In this document: positions 37,456 through 46,813 of the stretch, piece after piece
Layout: each line of letters opens with the position of its first letter
Numbering within the stretch: position 1 is the first letter of the stretch
Assembly (NCBI GenBank): GCA_016713645.1
Contig: JADJOU010000021.1
Span: forward strand, 1 to 53,547
Reading direction: 5' to 3'
Source: Bacteroidota bacterium
Lineage (GTDB): Bacteria; Bacteroidota; Bacteroidia; Chitinophagales; JADJOU01
DNA: 53,547 nt
Translations under genes and position numbers: made by a program
The notes under the pieces: generated by a model
The model's database searches: none
Told to the model about the DNA's origin: nothing
What the model saw: the letters and a program-made list of their open reading frames with translations, nothing else

Positions 37456-39095
37456 TTACTTCGTCCAGAAGACATACCCATCTTTTTCATACAATTTAGT
37501 CAAGTGGTAATTCGCGGGAATGCTATCCTGACTGTATTTTGGACTGGTATAATAAAACTCTCTGCCAGTGGTATTTGGTAAAGTATCTATTGTTTCTATT
37601 TGTGTTTTCGTGGTGCGACCATAGAAGAGGTGTGCACATGATTTGTGGTTTAGCGGCGCAAAATTCGCTTCGGGATTCTTATTCGTTTGATAGAATTCAA
37701 TCATGGAGCCCTGCCAATATTTCTCGAATTTTGGAACAAAATAGATGGAGAGTATCTGAATGATATAGCCGCTGGAGAGGAATAAAATCAATACAGCAGC
37801 GATGTTTTTCTTTAAAAAGAATAAGACTAAACTCACCAAGAAGAAGAAGGCGAAGGCGATGCCAAATACCATTTCCCAGTCTTGCCATTGAACTTTGATT
37901 TTCAATAATTCGATGATATTCGGTTCGCGGATGAAGGGTTGAATGATGTCGATATGCGCGCCAGAGAAGGGAATTCCGATGAGGACAATACTCCAAAAGA
38001 CGCCAATGCTAATCAATACGAGGTATTCGAGCCAAGTCCATTTATTTCTCCTTTGAAAATACGATGAATATTATAGGTCGCCAAATAGGTGATGGGGAAA
38101 TAAGCAACGGAAGTATAATTGATGACTTTTGATTTGAGTATGGTGAATATAATGACAATCACGATGAGGCAAGCGACCATCATTCTGCGCATGACACTTT
38201 GATAAATGGGCTCGTATGATTGTAGTTTAAACCCCTGAAAAACGAAAGCAGAAGCGGGATAGCAGCCGATGAATAACATCATGAAATGGAAATACCAAGG
38301 GTCAGCTTCAACTGCGGCCTCTGTACTGAGGTAGCGAATTTGATAATAGACAAATTCTTGGAGGTATTCTGTGCCATGGTAATAGGCGAGATAGGCCATC
38401 CAAATCCCGTTGATCATCAAAACAAAAAACAACCATTTGACCAAGTTGATATAACCAACCCCATTGCGTGCAAAGGACAAAACAAAGGTCATCATCAAAG
38501 TGAAGAATACGATGATTAGGCCAATTGGTCCCTTTGTGAGCACTGCCAATGCGGTAAAAAAAGCGGAATAAAAAAGCCATTTGGTGGTATCGCTCTTCCT
38601 ATATAATTCTCCTGGCTCTTGATTGACGGCGATGATGCGCGATAAGTGATAAATGCCGATGAAGACAAATAGATTAAACCATGGATCGATGACAGCAGTT
38701 TTGAAGAAGAATTGTGGGAAGAAAGAACCGACAAATACCAATGCCCATGTCAGTCCGAAATAGGGATTGTACAAGCGCTTCCCCAATCTATAAATCACCC
38801 ATACCGTGGCGATTCCACAGATGGCATTGGGCAATCTCGCAGCGAAATCATTGATGCCAAAATACGTCATACTCAGCGCTTCCATCCATACAAACAGCGG
38901 AGGCTTTTCATAAAAAGGTTGGAAGTTCAATTGCAGTTTTAACCAATTGCCCGACAAGAGCATCTCTCGCGCCACCTCTGCATAGGTGATTTCCTCCCAG
39001 TCAAACAAATGCACAGTGCCTATAAACGGGATAAATAATAGACCGCTTATGACGATGAGGAATAGGTAAGTGGAGAGTTGGAATCTGCGTTTCAA
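37456..39095 (-). CDS. ArnT-like family glycosyltransferase, GT-C type (frameshifted)
   Basis: About 547 residues after joining, with at least ten hydrophobic spans. The first periplasmic loop carries the DWEEITYAEVAREMLLSGNWL and PFYEKPPLFVW motifs of the GT83/PMT superfamily (catalytic acidic residues after the first span), and LTKGPIGLIIVF follows later. Such enzymes move a sugar from an undecaprenyl or dolichyl carrier to lipid A or protein. The frame breaks near 38040: KGEI(K)WTWLEYLVLISIGVFW is restored by one A, joining the C-terminal 186 codons. A TAAATTTG (complement of 39117-39124) just upstream may be its -7 box. Confidence 0.83.
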
Positions 39096-39221
39096 TTTCT
39101 TTTAAAATAGTAATTACAAATTTAATTTATTTTAATTGGTGTGTCGTTCTTTTTGCGCTTGGATTAAATTGTTTTATGGCGTGCCCTTTGTCACGATCTG
39201 CTTCTCCTGATGGCATTCAGT

Positions 39222-39247
39222 GGCACCTGATGGCAATCAGGTGCTAC
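39222..39247 (-). repeat. REP-like palindrome with GTAG head
   Basis: On the minus strand GTAG is followed by CACCTGAT-TGCC-ATCAGGTG. The arms GCACCTGAT and ATCAGGTGC (39223-39231 / 39236-39244) are perfect with a four-base loop. It differs in sequence from the pair at 28.4 kb but has the same head-plus-palindrome design. A partial unit, TCCTGATGGCATTCAG, precedes it. Confidence 0.6.
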
Positions 39248-39285
39248 TATGGTTGTTGTCTTAGATAAATGATTAGAATAGGTTA

Positions 39286-39316
39286 TTTGTTATTTGACAA
39301 TATGATTGTATATTTG
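39286..39316 (+). promoter_or_regulatory. Bacteroidetes-type promoter for the antitoxin-like gene
   Basis: TTTG at 39286-39289, 19 bases, TATATTTG at 39309-39316, then the ATG at 39336. Identical boxes and spacing to the promoter at 850-880. Confidence 0.6.
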
Positions 39317-39335
39317 TTAGAATAATTTCAGAAAA

Positions 39336-39548
39336 ATGACTTACCGAAAAATTTGTTCCGTTCATAACAACCAAGTAATTGTGATTCTACCTCCTAATTT
39401 TGAGAATAGGAAGCAAGTAACTATTACTATTGACGACAAAGTAGAAAGTAAAGTACAAAAAATGGCTCAAATTAAAGAGGCTTCTTTAGACCCATTATTT
39501 CTTGCAGACATATTGGAAATTAATAATGATTTTGATTCTATCAATTAA
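39336..39548 (+). CDS. Small antitoxin-like protein, no toxin partner seen
   Basis: 70 residues: an N-terminal beta-rich part (KICSVHNNQVIVILPPNFENRKQVTITIDDKV) resembling a swapped-hairpin DNA-binding arm, and a C-terminal helix and tail (ASLDPLFLADILEINNDFDSIN) like the toxin-binding tails of small Bacteroidetes antitoxins. It has its own good promoter. No MazF, RelE or PIN-like gene follows; downstream is almost 600 bp of repeat-rich DNA. It may be an orphan antitoxin or the remnant of a toxin-antitoxin pair. The assignment rests on shape and size, not on a specific motif. Confidence 0.5.
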   Translation: MTYRKICSVHNNQVIVILPPNFENRKQVTITIDDKVESKVQKMAQIKEASLDPLFLADILEINNDFDSIN

Positions 39549-40141
39549 GAGTTTTATTTTAATACTCTCTGTAAACTATTCGATGTTTGTTAAATGTATG
39601 CAACCGCATTTCAAATGCGGTCGTTCGAGGACAGCGATTTACTTTGAATTTAGTTGTGAAAGAAGTCATTCATGATTGTCTGTACACGATTTGCATGATT
39701 ATTGGATTGACTAGATTGATTTACGGCTTCCTGTTTTATTATATTGCTACTTGTGATTTTTTGTTCTTCTAGTATATTAAAATTACTTCGTTTTTCCATA
39801 TAAATAAGTTTTTAACAAATTGGAGATCACAATTTGTGATGTCCAATTTCATTTATTAAATGATTTTTACTTTTAAAAATAGATGTAATATTAGCCATTG
39901 CGCATGCGTGTTTTTAAAAACCTACTTATAATGTATCGTTAATTTAAGAACAAAATGAAACTGCATCGCGAATTAATTCATACAAATTAAAAACAAATAG
40001 AGATATGAATACATGCGGTCGAGCGAGGACAGCATTTTGCTTGGAATTTAGTTGTGCAAGTAGTCATTCATTCTCCTCGTCCCTAGGCTGAAAGGCTGGG
40101 CTACAGACGTGGAGGAGCATTGGAGCATTGGATTTGTTTAT
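39549..40141. repeat. Gene-free stretch with a dispersed 60-bp repeat and palindrome
   Basis: A perfect palindrome ACCGCATTT-C-AAATGCGGT sits at 39603-39621. The segment from its right arm, starting ATGCGGTCG and ending AGTCATTCAT (39615-39673), recurs at 40013-40071 with small changes. A diverged GGCTGAAAGGCTGGGCTAC sequence follows at 40086-40104. No gene is evident. Confidence 0.65.
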
Positions 40142-40933
40142 TTATCCGTTATATTCAGAGGTTTCATTAATTAAAAAAATTTCTATTATTTCAAACTTGT
40201 CGTAGTTGATTTTCCCTATCCAAGTCTTTGAATTATCAGAACGTCTAGTTTTATAGTAATAGATTGCTGTGAAACTTATACAATCAATTTCAAATTTTGG
40301 TTTCACTTTTATATTAACAATGGAAAGATTCAGTTTATTGCGAATTAATTCTAAGAAGGGCAAATAAAAACTTCTTTTATTGCTTCTCCATATTATAGGA
40401 CCATAGTAATCATAATCATATTCGTTGGAACTTTCATAATGATTCCAGTTGCCCGCGTATAAGAAATCTCTTGGGTTTAATGGTAAGTAGGTTTCTCTGA
40501 AATTTTCCAAATTTATAGAAGCCAATTCATTTGTTTCATTTGAATTCATTATATCAACACAATCATATGTATTTGTAAGTTTATTCATGTTGTCTCCAAA
40601 ATAATAGGCTTCTGAGTATGTACCCTTACTTAACATTTTTTCTGAAGTTGGCCCAAAGATATGGCCAATAACTAAACCAGTTTTGTCAATTGCGTAATAT
40701 ATAGTCAGAGCTCGGTTGTAATCTTCAACTATTTGTTTGTAAATTTCTATTTTATACCTATAATTACAAATTAATACACCAAATTGAGAAAGGATATTCA
40801 TGCATTGATAATAATTGTTGCAAGATGTTTTTACATGCATTGGATTAGCTCTTTTTAAGTTATATAAATAGGCAGAAACAAAAAAATCATCTATTGTCTT
40901 TTCTTCCTTCTCTAGTTCGTTGTAATTTATCAT
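40142..40933 (-). CDS. Hypothetical protein, unrecognised
   Basis: 263 residues, intact frame, starting MINYNELEKEEKTIDDFFVSAYLYNLKR. Very rich in Tyr, Asn and Ile, reflecting low GC. No signal peptide, membrane span or known catalytic motif was seen; the middle has an EYDYDYYGP cluster. It lies between repeat-rich DNA and the HEPN gene, all on the minus strand but separated by nearly 500 bp. Probably cytoplasmic. Its AT-richness and lack of recognisable relatives fit an accessory gene. Confidence 0.6.
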   Translation of the reverse strand: MINYNELEKEEKTIDDFFVSAYLYNLKRANPMHVKTSCNNYYQCMNILSQFGVLICNYRYKIEIYKQIVEDYNRALTIYYAIDKTGLVIGHIFGPTSEKMLSKGTYSEAYYFGDNMNKLTNTYDCVDIMNSNETNELASINLENFRETYLPLNPRDFLYAGNWNHYESSNEYDYDYYGPIIWRSNKRSFYLPFLELIRNKLNLSIVNIKVKPKFEIDCISFTAIYYYKTRRSDNSKTWIGKINYDKFEIIEIFLINETSEYNG

Positions 40934-41417
40934 TTTTCTTAAATAAAATTAATAATCAATACTTTTGTAATTATATGTTTTTTAATTCCTCATCTAATTA
41001 TTGTATGACCAAAGGTAATCATAACGATGACTGTATAAAACTTGATTAAGAACATTTATTTCCAATATTTCAAGAAATTTTCATATACAAAACTAACTAA
41101 AAAAAGGCAAGTTCAGCTTGGTTTAAAAAATTCGTAGTCAAAGACATAAAGATTGCATTGGGTTTTAAAGAGCATATTTTAGAGAGCTAAGTAGAAACTA
41201 GATTGAATTGAAAAATTTTAAAGCCTAGATGCGTGTCTTCATGTAACTGCCTGTGGGTTGGCTAGAATTTTTACATTGCTTTCAAATAATTTTAGTAGAA
41301 AAAATTGGAATAATTTCGTTCTTAGTTATGAGAAATAGGAAAAGTAAATGTTACTAAAATCTGAATCTACTTGGATTCCAAATGTGGTCAAATAGGTGAT
41401 GGATTATTTTCATTTTT
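40934..41417. other. Gene-free stretch
   Basis: 484 bp of AT-rich DNA. A 29-codon open stretch near 41104-41190 (ASSAWFKKFVVKDIKIALGF and a short tail) looks like the end of a decayed gene but is too short to name. No terminator, promoter or RNA gene was recognised. Confidence 0.4.
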
Positions 41418-42156
41418 CTATGGTTGAAGTTCTGATCTGTCAATAAGTCCATTTGCTGTTATTTTTTTGTCAAACTCTTTTACCAAAGTAATAATTGCCT
41501 CTCGAGCATTGTTTATTAAACTATATTTAAGGTTTATTAACTTTCCTTCTTCTGCTAAAAAGAGTGGAAAATTTTCGCAAAACTCCTTGTCAGCCTTGCC
41601 TTGTCCGTGAACTAAAAGGTGTCTAATTTCGAGATAAGGTAAAGCTGCATGAATTATTTCTACTTTAATACTTAACCCTAACTTCTTGTCCATTTTTTCA
41701 ATTAGTGATTTGGTGCTTTTCTCATTTTCTAATTGTCTAAAGATGCTTGAAGATATTTTTTCAATTATTTTTTCATAGCTACCATATTTAACTAAGTCCT
41801 TACTGAAATATTTATTGAATGTTCTCCGATAAGTCGATCAACATCTAAAGCCTTTTTTTGTCGCTGCTTAAGAATGTCTTGAAAATATATAGTCGTAGAT
41901 TCATAAAGACTTTTAATAAATGCGGCTCTCATTGAAGTCTTTAAATGGTTTGCGGCAATTTTCCTGCTATGGTCACTATTTGTTCTTGAAGTCAATTTTT
42001 TATGTTTTGTGGGTCGACATAATCAAATATGTGTATCGAGTTTGGACTATTTAGTCTGTTGTTGTCCATCGCCTTTTGGATAATGTCAATAAGTTCAAGG
42101 TCAGCGTCCATATGTGCCGAATTGTTCAAGAACTTTACCAAATATTTTGTTTTCAT
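41418..42156 (-). CDS. HEPN-domain protein, possible RNase effector (two frameshifts)
   Basis: Assembled from three frames: start MKTKYLVKFLNNSAHMDADLEL at 42156, one A restored near 41998 (NIKKLTSRTNSDHSRKIAANHLKTSMRAAFIKS), one base near 41825 (FNKYFSKDLVKYGSYEKIIEKISSS), then DKKLGLSIKVEIIHAALPYLEIRHLLVHGQGKADKEF to the stop. About 246 residues, all-helical by eye. RHLLVH fits the HEPN Rx4-6H signature, the active site of many toxin and defence RNases, in a context like RiboL-PSP-HEPN proteins. Function inferred; defence or toxin roles are common for this class. A tiny ORF overlaps its start. The two indels leave open the possibility of a pseudogene. Confidence 0.6.
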
Positions 42157-42159
42157 AAT

Positions 42160-42249
42160 CTATGTAATTTTGGTTGAATTTCGTCTTTGTTGTTTCGTTA
42201 TTCTTTGAGCTACCTCATTTACATCTGTTATATAATCTCGTCTTTTCAT
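42160..42249 (-). CDS. Possible 29-residue ORF before the HEPN gene
   Basis: MKRRDYITDVNEVAQRITKQQ and eight further residues to a TAG just upstream of the HEPN ATG. Amphipathic and basic. It could be a small protein, the remnant of an antitoxin, or chance. It lies in the spacer downstream of ribBA on the same strand. Confidence 0.25.
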   Translation of the reverse strand: MKRRDYITDVNEVAQRITKQQRRNSTKIT

Positions 42250-42288
42250 ACCTTCAAATATTACTATAAGCTTTCGAATAGCAAAAAA

Positions 42289-43515
42289 TCACTTCAAAAT
42301 ATTATGCCCTAATTTATCTCTCTTCGTCATTAAATATTTTTCATTGTGCGGATTGGGGACGATCTCGATGGGAATATTTTCCACTACTTCGAGGCCATAG
42401 CCAATCAATCCAACGCGCTTCTTGGGATTATTGGTCATGAGTTTCATCTTGCTGATACCCAAGTTTCTCAAAATCTGCGCGCCGATGCCATAATCTCTCT
42501 GGTCCATTTGAAAGCCCAATTCCAAATTGGCTTCGACCGTATCGCGGCCCATTTCTTGGAGTTTGTATGCTTTTAATTTATTCAACAAACCGATCCCGCG
42601 GCCTTCTTGTTGCATATATAATACGATGCCCTGACCGTTCTTTTCGATGTATTCAAGCGCCTTTTGCAATTGATCGCCGCAGTCACATCTGAGTGAATGT
42701 AAAATATCGCCTGTAGCGCAGCTAGAATGCACGCGAACTGGCACCGCCTCATCTTCCTTCCAATCACCTTTGATAATGGCTAAATGGACGTCTTTTGATG
42801 TGATTTGGGTAAAGGCAATCAATCTGAAATTCCCGTATTTAGTCGGCATATCCACTTCGACTTCTCGTCTAATCAAACTATCGTGGTTGACGCGATACTC
42901 GATTAAATCTGCGATGGAGATGATCTTAATATTGAGTTTTTTGGAGATTTCCATCAATTGCGGCAATCGTGCCATAGAGCCATCTTCGTTGAGAATCTCC
43001 ACGAGGACACCTGCTGGTTCGAATCCAGCGAGTCGCGCTAAATCAATGGTCGCCTCTGTATGTCCCGCTCTTCTCAATACACCGCCATCGCGGGCTTTGA
43101 GGGGGAATATATGTCCTGGTCGACCCAATTCATTGGGGGTCGTCTTCGGGTTGATGAGTGCTTGAACTGTTTTGGCTCGGTCTTGTGCGGAAATTCCCGT
43201 CGTGCAGCCTTGTCCAATGAGGTCGACAGAAACCGTAAATTGGGTTTGATGCAAAACGGTATTATCGCCCACCATTAAATTGAGGTCTAATTGTTCGCAG
43301 CGCTTTTCGCTCAATGGCGCACAAATCAAGCCCCTTCCATGTGTCGCCATGAAATTGATGATTTCAGGCGTGACATTGCGAGCGGCAGTGACGAAATCGC
43401 CTTCATTTTCGCGGTCTTCATCATCGACGACGATGATGAGTTTGCCTTGGCGTATATCTTCAAGCGCTTCTTCTATGGTGTTGAGGTTAAATTCTCTCGG
43501 TTGGTTTCCAGACAT
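42289..43515 (-). CDS. ribBA: Bifunctional 3,4-dihydroxy-2-butanone-4-phosphate synthase / GTP cyclohydrolase II
   Basis: 408 residues, intact. The RibB half (1-205) has VVDDEDRENEGDFV, FMATHGRGLICAPL, TGISAQDRAKT and RPGHIFPLKARDGGVLRRAGHTEA. The RibA half has the zinc site SSCATGDILHSLRCDCGDQL and EGRGIGLLNKLKAYKLQ. Together they start riboflavin synthesis from ribulose 5-phosphate and GTP. No FMN riboswitch precedes it: the upstream sequence is the end of a glycosyltransferase gene overlapping by 29 bp. Confidence 0.96.
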   Translation of the reverse strand: MSGNQPREFNLNTIEEALEDIRQGKLIIVVDDEDRENEGDFVTAARNVTPEIINFMATHGRGLICAPLSEKRCEQLDLNLMVGDNTVLHQTQFTVSVDLIGQGCTTGISAQDRAKTVQALINPKTTPNELGRPGHIFPLKARDGGVLRRAGHTEATIDLARLAGFEPAGVLVEILNEDGSMARLPQLMEISKKLNIKIISIADLIEYRVNHDSLIRREVEVDMPTKYGNFRLIAFTQITSKDVHLAIIKGDWKEDEAVPVRVHSSCATGDILHSLRCDCGDQLQKALEYIEKNGQGIVLYMQQEGRGIGLLNKLKAYKLQEMGRDTVEANLELGFQMDQRDYGIGAQILRNLGISKMKLMTNNPKKRVGLIGYGLEVVENIPIEIVPNPHNEKYLMTKRDKLGHNILK

Positions 43516-44374
43516 TGGTTTTGATTCCTTTTAAATAATTGAATAAAAAATTCTGAAAATTGCCCGCGGCATAGCGCTTTTTTCGCTTAAACTCAGACCA
43601 TAAGCTCGGAGTGACCCTTTCAAAGCAAAGGGCATCGATTTCTAATATGCATTGGTATCCGCGCTCTAATACTTTGAGTGAAAGAAAGAAATCATCGGTG
43701 ATGAAATTCGGGGGAATTTCGCTGTATAATTCAGCTTTCATCGCATAGCACGCGCCGAATGCGCCTATCATATTGCCCGCCAGTTTGCCTTCGTTGTATT
43801 TGATTTTATTCTCTGATTGAATATAGATTTGCTCCTGCTGCGCCATTTCACTGCGCGTGTTTTCATTGACCACCCAAGCGCCAATCAGCCCAATTTCAGG
43901 GGTTTTCATCTTTTTTATCAAATGAAAGAGGGTATCTTCTTTGAAGAAGACATTGGCATCCGTGCAGACGATGATTTCCTCTTTTCGGGGATTCAAATGC
44001 GCCATGATGTGATTGAACACATTTCCCTTGCCGATGCGATGGTATTTTTGGAGAATCAATTGGGGATATTGCTGCTGCAGTTTTTCAAGTATCGGTAAGG
44101 TTTGATCTGCGCAATCATCCGCTCCGACAATCATGCGCAATTTATCTATTGGATAATCGGTATTAAAAGTGGAATGGATTTTTTCTTCTATGATTTTTTC
44201 TTCATTGTGCACTGAAAGAATCACCGTGACAAAGGGAAGCGCTTCTTCTCTCGTATATTCAGCGTAATCGGGCTTTTTAAATCGAGCGATCAATCTCAGA
44301 ATAATTGGGTAGAAGACATAGGTATGCAGTATGAGGAAGAGGATGATACTGAATATGATGAGATGTGTCGCCAA
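43487..44374 (-). CDS. Family 2 glycosyltransferase, apparently C-terminally truncated
   Basis: 295 residues. N-terminal membrane span, then GT2 motifs VILSVHNEEKIIEEKI, MIVGADDCADQT, VCTDANVFF, ITDDFFLSLKVLERGY and the processive-type RKKRYAAGNFQN. Related synthase-like GT2 proteins usually continue about 80-90 residues with two or three membrane spans. Here the frame ends 30 residues after that motif, inside the start of ribBA, with no trace of the missing spans in other frames. A deletion fusing it to ribBA, or a naturally short enzyme, could explain this. Likely acts in surface polysaccharide synthesis. Confidence 0.75.
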   Translation of the reverse strand: MATHLIIFSIILFLILHTYVFYPIILRLIARFKKPDYAEYTREEALPFVTVILSVHNEEKIIEEKIHSTFNTDYPIDKLRMIVGADDCADQTLPILEKLQQQYPQLILQKYHRIGKGNVFNHIMAHLNPRKEEIIVCTDANVFFKEDTLFHLIKKMKTPEIGLIGAWVVNENTRSEMAQQEQIYIQSENKIKYNEGKLAGNMIGAFGACYAMKAELYSEIPPNFITDDFFLSLKVLERGYQCILEIDALCFERVTPSLWSEFKRKKRYAAGNFQNFLFNYLKGIKTNVWKPTERI

Positions 44375-44456
44375 GTAGACAAAAATACATTAAAAAATGG
44401 AATTTGGTCTTTGGTTTCTGGGGTTTGGTTTCTGGGGTTTGGTGTCTGGGGTTTGG

Positions 44457-44809
44457 TCCCCACACAGTATACCATCATGTGGACACAAATATTTCAATTA
44501 TTGTTAAACCTAAATTAAAATTATCCTTTAAGAGATAAGTTTTGGATGCTTAACATGCGTCAGCGATAGCCCGCTTTGCGTCTTTTGCGGGCTTGACCCG
44601 CAATCTGAGCCCCTAAAGAGGGCGACACGAAAATAATTCAAGATCTGCTCCGCTCTGTGGGCGGAGAGATTGCGGGTCAAGCCCGCAAAGACGATCCCGA
44701 AGTAATCACTTCGCACACCACTAGCTTTTATAACGTACAAAACAAAATCTTTATTTTTCTTACATGTGGTCAACAAAATGTGTCCACACGATAGCACACA
44801 GTGTAGGGA
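44457..44809. mobile_element. 353-bp MITE-like element with terminal inverted repeats and 10-bp target duplication
   Basis: The ends TCCCCACACAGTATACCATC... and the reverse complement TCCCTACACTGTGTGCTATC... match at 25 of the first 31 positions, differences being mostly transitions, and share GTGGACACA. The perfect direct repeat TGGGGTTTGG abuts both ends (44447-44456 and 44810-44819). Inside is a perfect 23-nt GC-rich inverted repeat (44584-44606 / 44667-44689, core TGCGGGCTTGACCCGCA). No ORF of size lies within. The left flank is a (TTTCTGGGGTTTGG)n-like simple repeat. It explains most of the gene-free 44375-44879. Confidence 0.65.
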
Positions 44810-44879
44810 TGGGGTTTGGGAGTAGTGCGTTAGTTGTGGTATCTTTTGTTATACTGAGATATCTCACTCGTTTCATAGA

Positions 44880-46321
44880 TTATGGGGCTTCGTAAGCGCC
44901 GATATCTACTTTAGGGTCGAGTCTTTGATTGCCCTTGATATCTGTGAGGATGGTATTGATGCGCAGGCCGGCATCTTTGCAAGGCGAAGTGGACTTCAAT
45001 TGAAAATCTTCTCTGTCGCTGGAAACACTTACAAATTGTGGTTTGTTATTGATGATGCAATTCACAAATCGATTGGTCGTGAATGATGAATCACTGCGAT
45101 AAAGGCAGTTGGTGAAATTGTAATTCGAATCCACGGTCCCGGACATCTGCACTTGAATGGTCTCTTTGTATTCGCTGCTCCAGACGCAATTGGTGAAATT
45201 TGCTTTGGTTAAGTGTTGCTTGTATAATGCATTGGTATTTGGATCGATCAATTGATTTGAAAGCGCGAGTAGACTCTTATTCAATTTAGAATAGCCATTG
45301 TAAAATGTGCAGTGATTGAATTCGTAATCGCCCCCTAAAGCGAGCTGACAAAGGTTTTCCGTGCAGGTGAAGAAGAGGGAATTCTCGGCATAAATGGTAT
45401 TGTTGAAACTGCGAATGGCCCAATAATAGGAGTTTTTGATGACTGAATTCTTGATGACAATTTCACTTCTCGTGCCGTCTGTCGCATCTCCAAACTTAGT
45501 ATCTGGTTGAAAGCCCATCCACAAGCCGAATATACTCTCATCCACTGTGGTGAATAGCAATTCATTGTTTTTTGAATTGCGCAAAAACAATAAGCCCAGC
45601 CATTGTCCTGCTGCGTGTTGATATTCTTTGGTCAGTCGAATACCTCTGAACAAAACGGAATCTTGCAAGGTGCCTTTTACTTTAAGCGTTCCAGCGCAGA
45701 GGATACCGGCATTGGTGGTGAAATGCACGCGCGCGCCAGCGGGAATCGTGAGTGTAACGCCATTGGGAATGATCAAACCAGGAAAAAATTATTGGCAGAA
45801 TCCGTTCTGTCCACGACAACATGGGGTTTGTCTGTGGCCCAAATCGTATTGCTAAGCAAAATTTCCCCAAAATGGAAATATGCATTTTGTGCCCATGCGC
45901 GCAAGACGACAAATTGTTTTACGCCATTGGTAGTAAAGATTACGGGCTCTTGAAAGATGAATGGATTGTTGATATTGGTTGGATCAACCGTCACTTCTAT
46001 AAAAACATAGAGGCTGTCTTGTGCTGGAATGGCAATATTGGAAAAGTTTTTGCCACTGATGCCATCGACATTGATTTTAAAACTCGTCTGCGCTTCATTG
46101 GCAAATCGAATATCGGAAATTAATACGCTTTCACTATGGCGGTTGTATATTTTCAATCGTTTAAACGTTGACCCGACGCTGGTAAAGACAGAATCTATCG
46201 TAAGGGTGTCGGCAGAAAATTGTAGAACCTCATTGGGATTATTGGTGAATGATTCCTTCTCGCAAGACAGAAAGAGCAAGGTCAATATGGAGAAGAATAG
46301 TAATAGTCTGATTAAATTCAT
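44880..46321 (-). CDS. Choice-of-anchor Q / right-handed beta-helix lipoprotein (frameshifted)
   Basis: About 480 residues. Lipoprotein signal MNLIRLLLFFSILTLLFLSCEK, an Ig-like N-terminal region (STFKRLKIYNRHSESVLISDIRFANEAQTSF), then a parallel beta-helix (VTLTIPAGARVHFTTNAGILCAGTLKVKGT, IVIKNSVIKNSYYWAIRSF) ending SPCKDAGLRINTILTDIKGNQRLDPKVDIGAYEAP, the 'DIGAYE' ending of choice-of-anchor Q proteins. One T is missing from a T run near 45787; restoring it joins NNFF to PGLIIPNGVTL. Surface-exposed, possibly carbohydrate-binding; no enzyme signature. Confidence 0.83.
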
Positions 46322-46411
46322 GAAGTATAAACTAATGTCGTTTTGTTAAAAGAAATTATGATTTATAGAGTTACTATTTGATTGTTTAAAATATTTAGCC
46401 TTCGGCGACTC

Positions 46412-46629
46412 ACTTTTTTTCTTGAAAAAAAAAGTAAGCAAAAAATTCAAGGGCTGTTTATAAAAATGAAAAGATCTACGGTTCGAATTTCTCCAAGCGC
46501 GATTAAAGGCATTTGCTGCGACCGACAATTTCCCATATCTATGGTTTGTCAAGGCAAATGTTAAATCGCTAAATGCCTGCTAACGCTCAAATCCTCACCT
46601 TGATCTTTTTTCATTTTTATAAAAGGCCC
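46412..46629. repeat. Nested palindromic intergenic element
   Basis: Outer arms GGGC...TATAAAAATGAAAAGATC (46451-46476) and GATC...TCATTTTTATA...GCCC (46602-46629) are inverted; inner arms GCGATT...CATTTGC (46499-46516) and GCAAATG...AATCGC (46554-46569) are nested within. An ACTTTTTTT-CTTG-AAAAAAAAAGT hairpin (46412-46434) lies beside it. It occupies the gene-free stretch between the lipoprotein start and the metH stop (46322-46813). No ORF inside. Confidence 0.6.
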
Positions 46630-46813
46630 ACATTTCGCTCATCAGACGTTAATTAATGATGCTTTCTATTCTTTGAATATTTTTCTTTTTTATTTAAACT
46701 TGCCAAATAACTTCAAAGATTTTCGATATTTTAAATACCATTCAATTCTTATTTCAACAACTCTTATATAAACGCAATTCAAGGAATATTATTGCCTTGT
46801 GTTTTATCAATGA

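Noticed and set aside
40081..40104. Third REP element ending in CTAC
   Set aside because: The GGCTGAAAGGCT core is a direct, not inverted, arrangement, so it does not form the expected palindrome; at best a decayed copy.
41104..41190. Small gene in the 40.9-41.4 kb gap
   Set aside because: About 29 codons without a start codon or ribosome-binding context; too weak to list as a gene.
43516..43560. FMN riboswitch upstream of ribBA
   Set aside because: The upstream DNA is coding sequence of the glycosyltransferase, with no RFN-like conserved stems.
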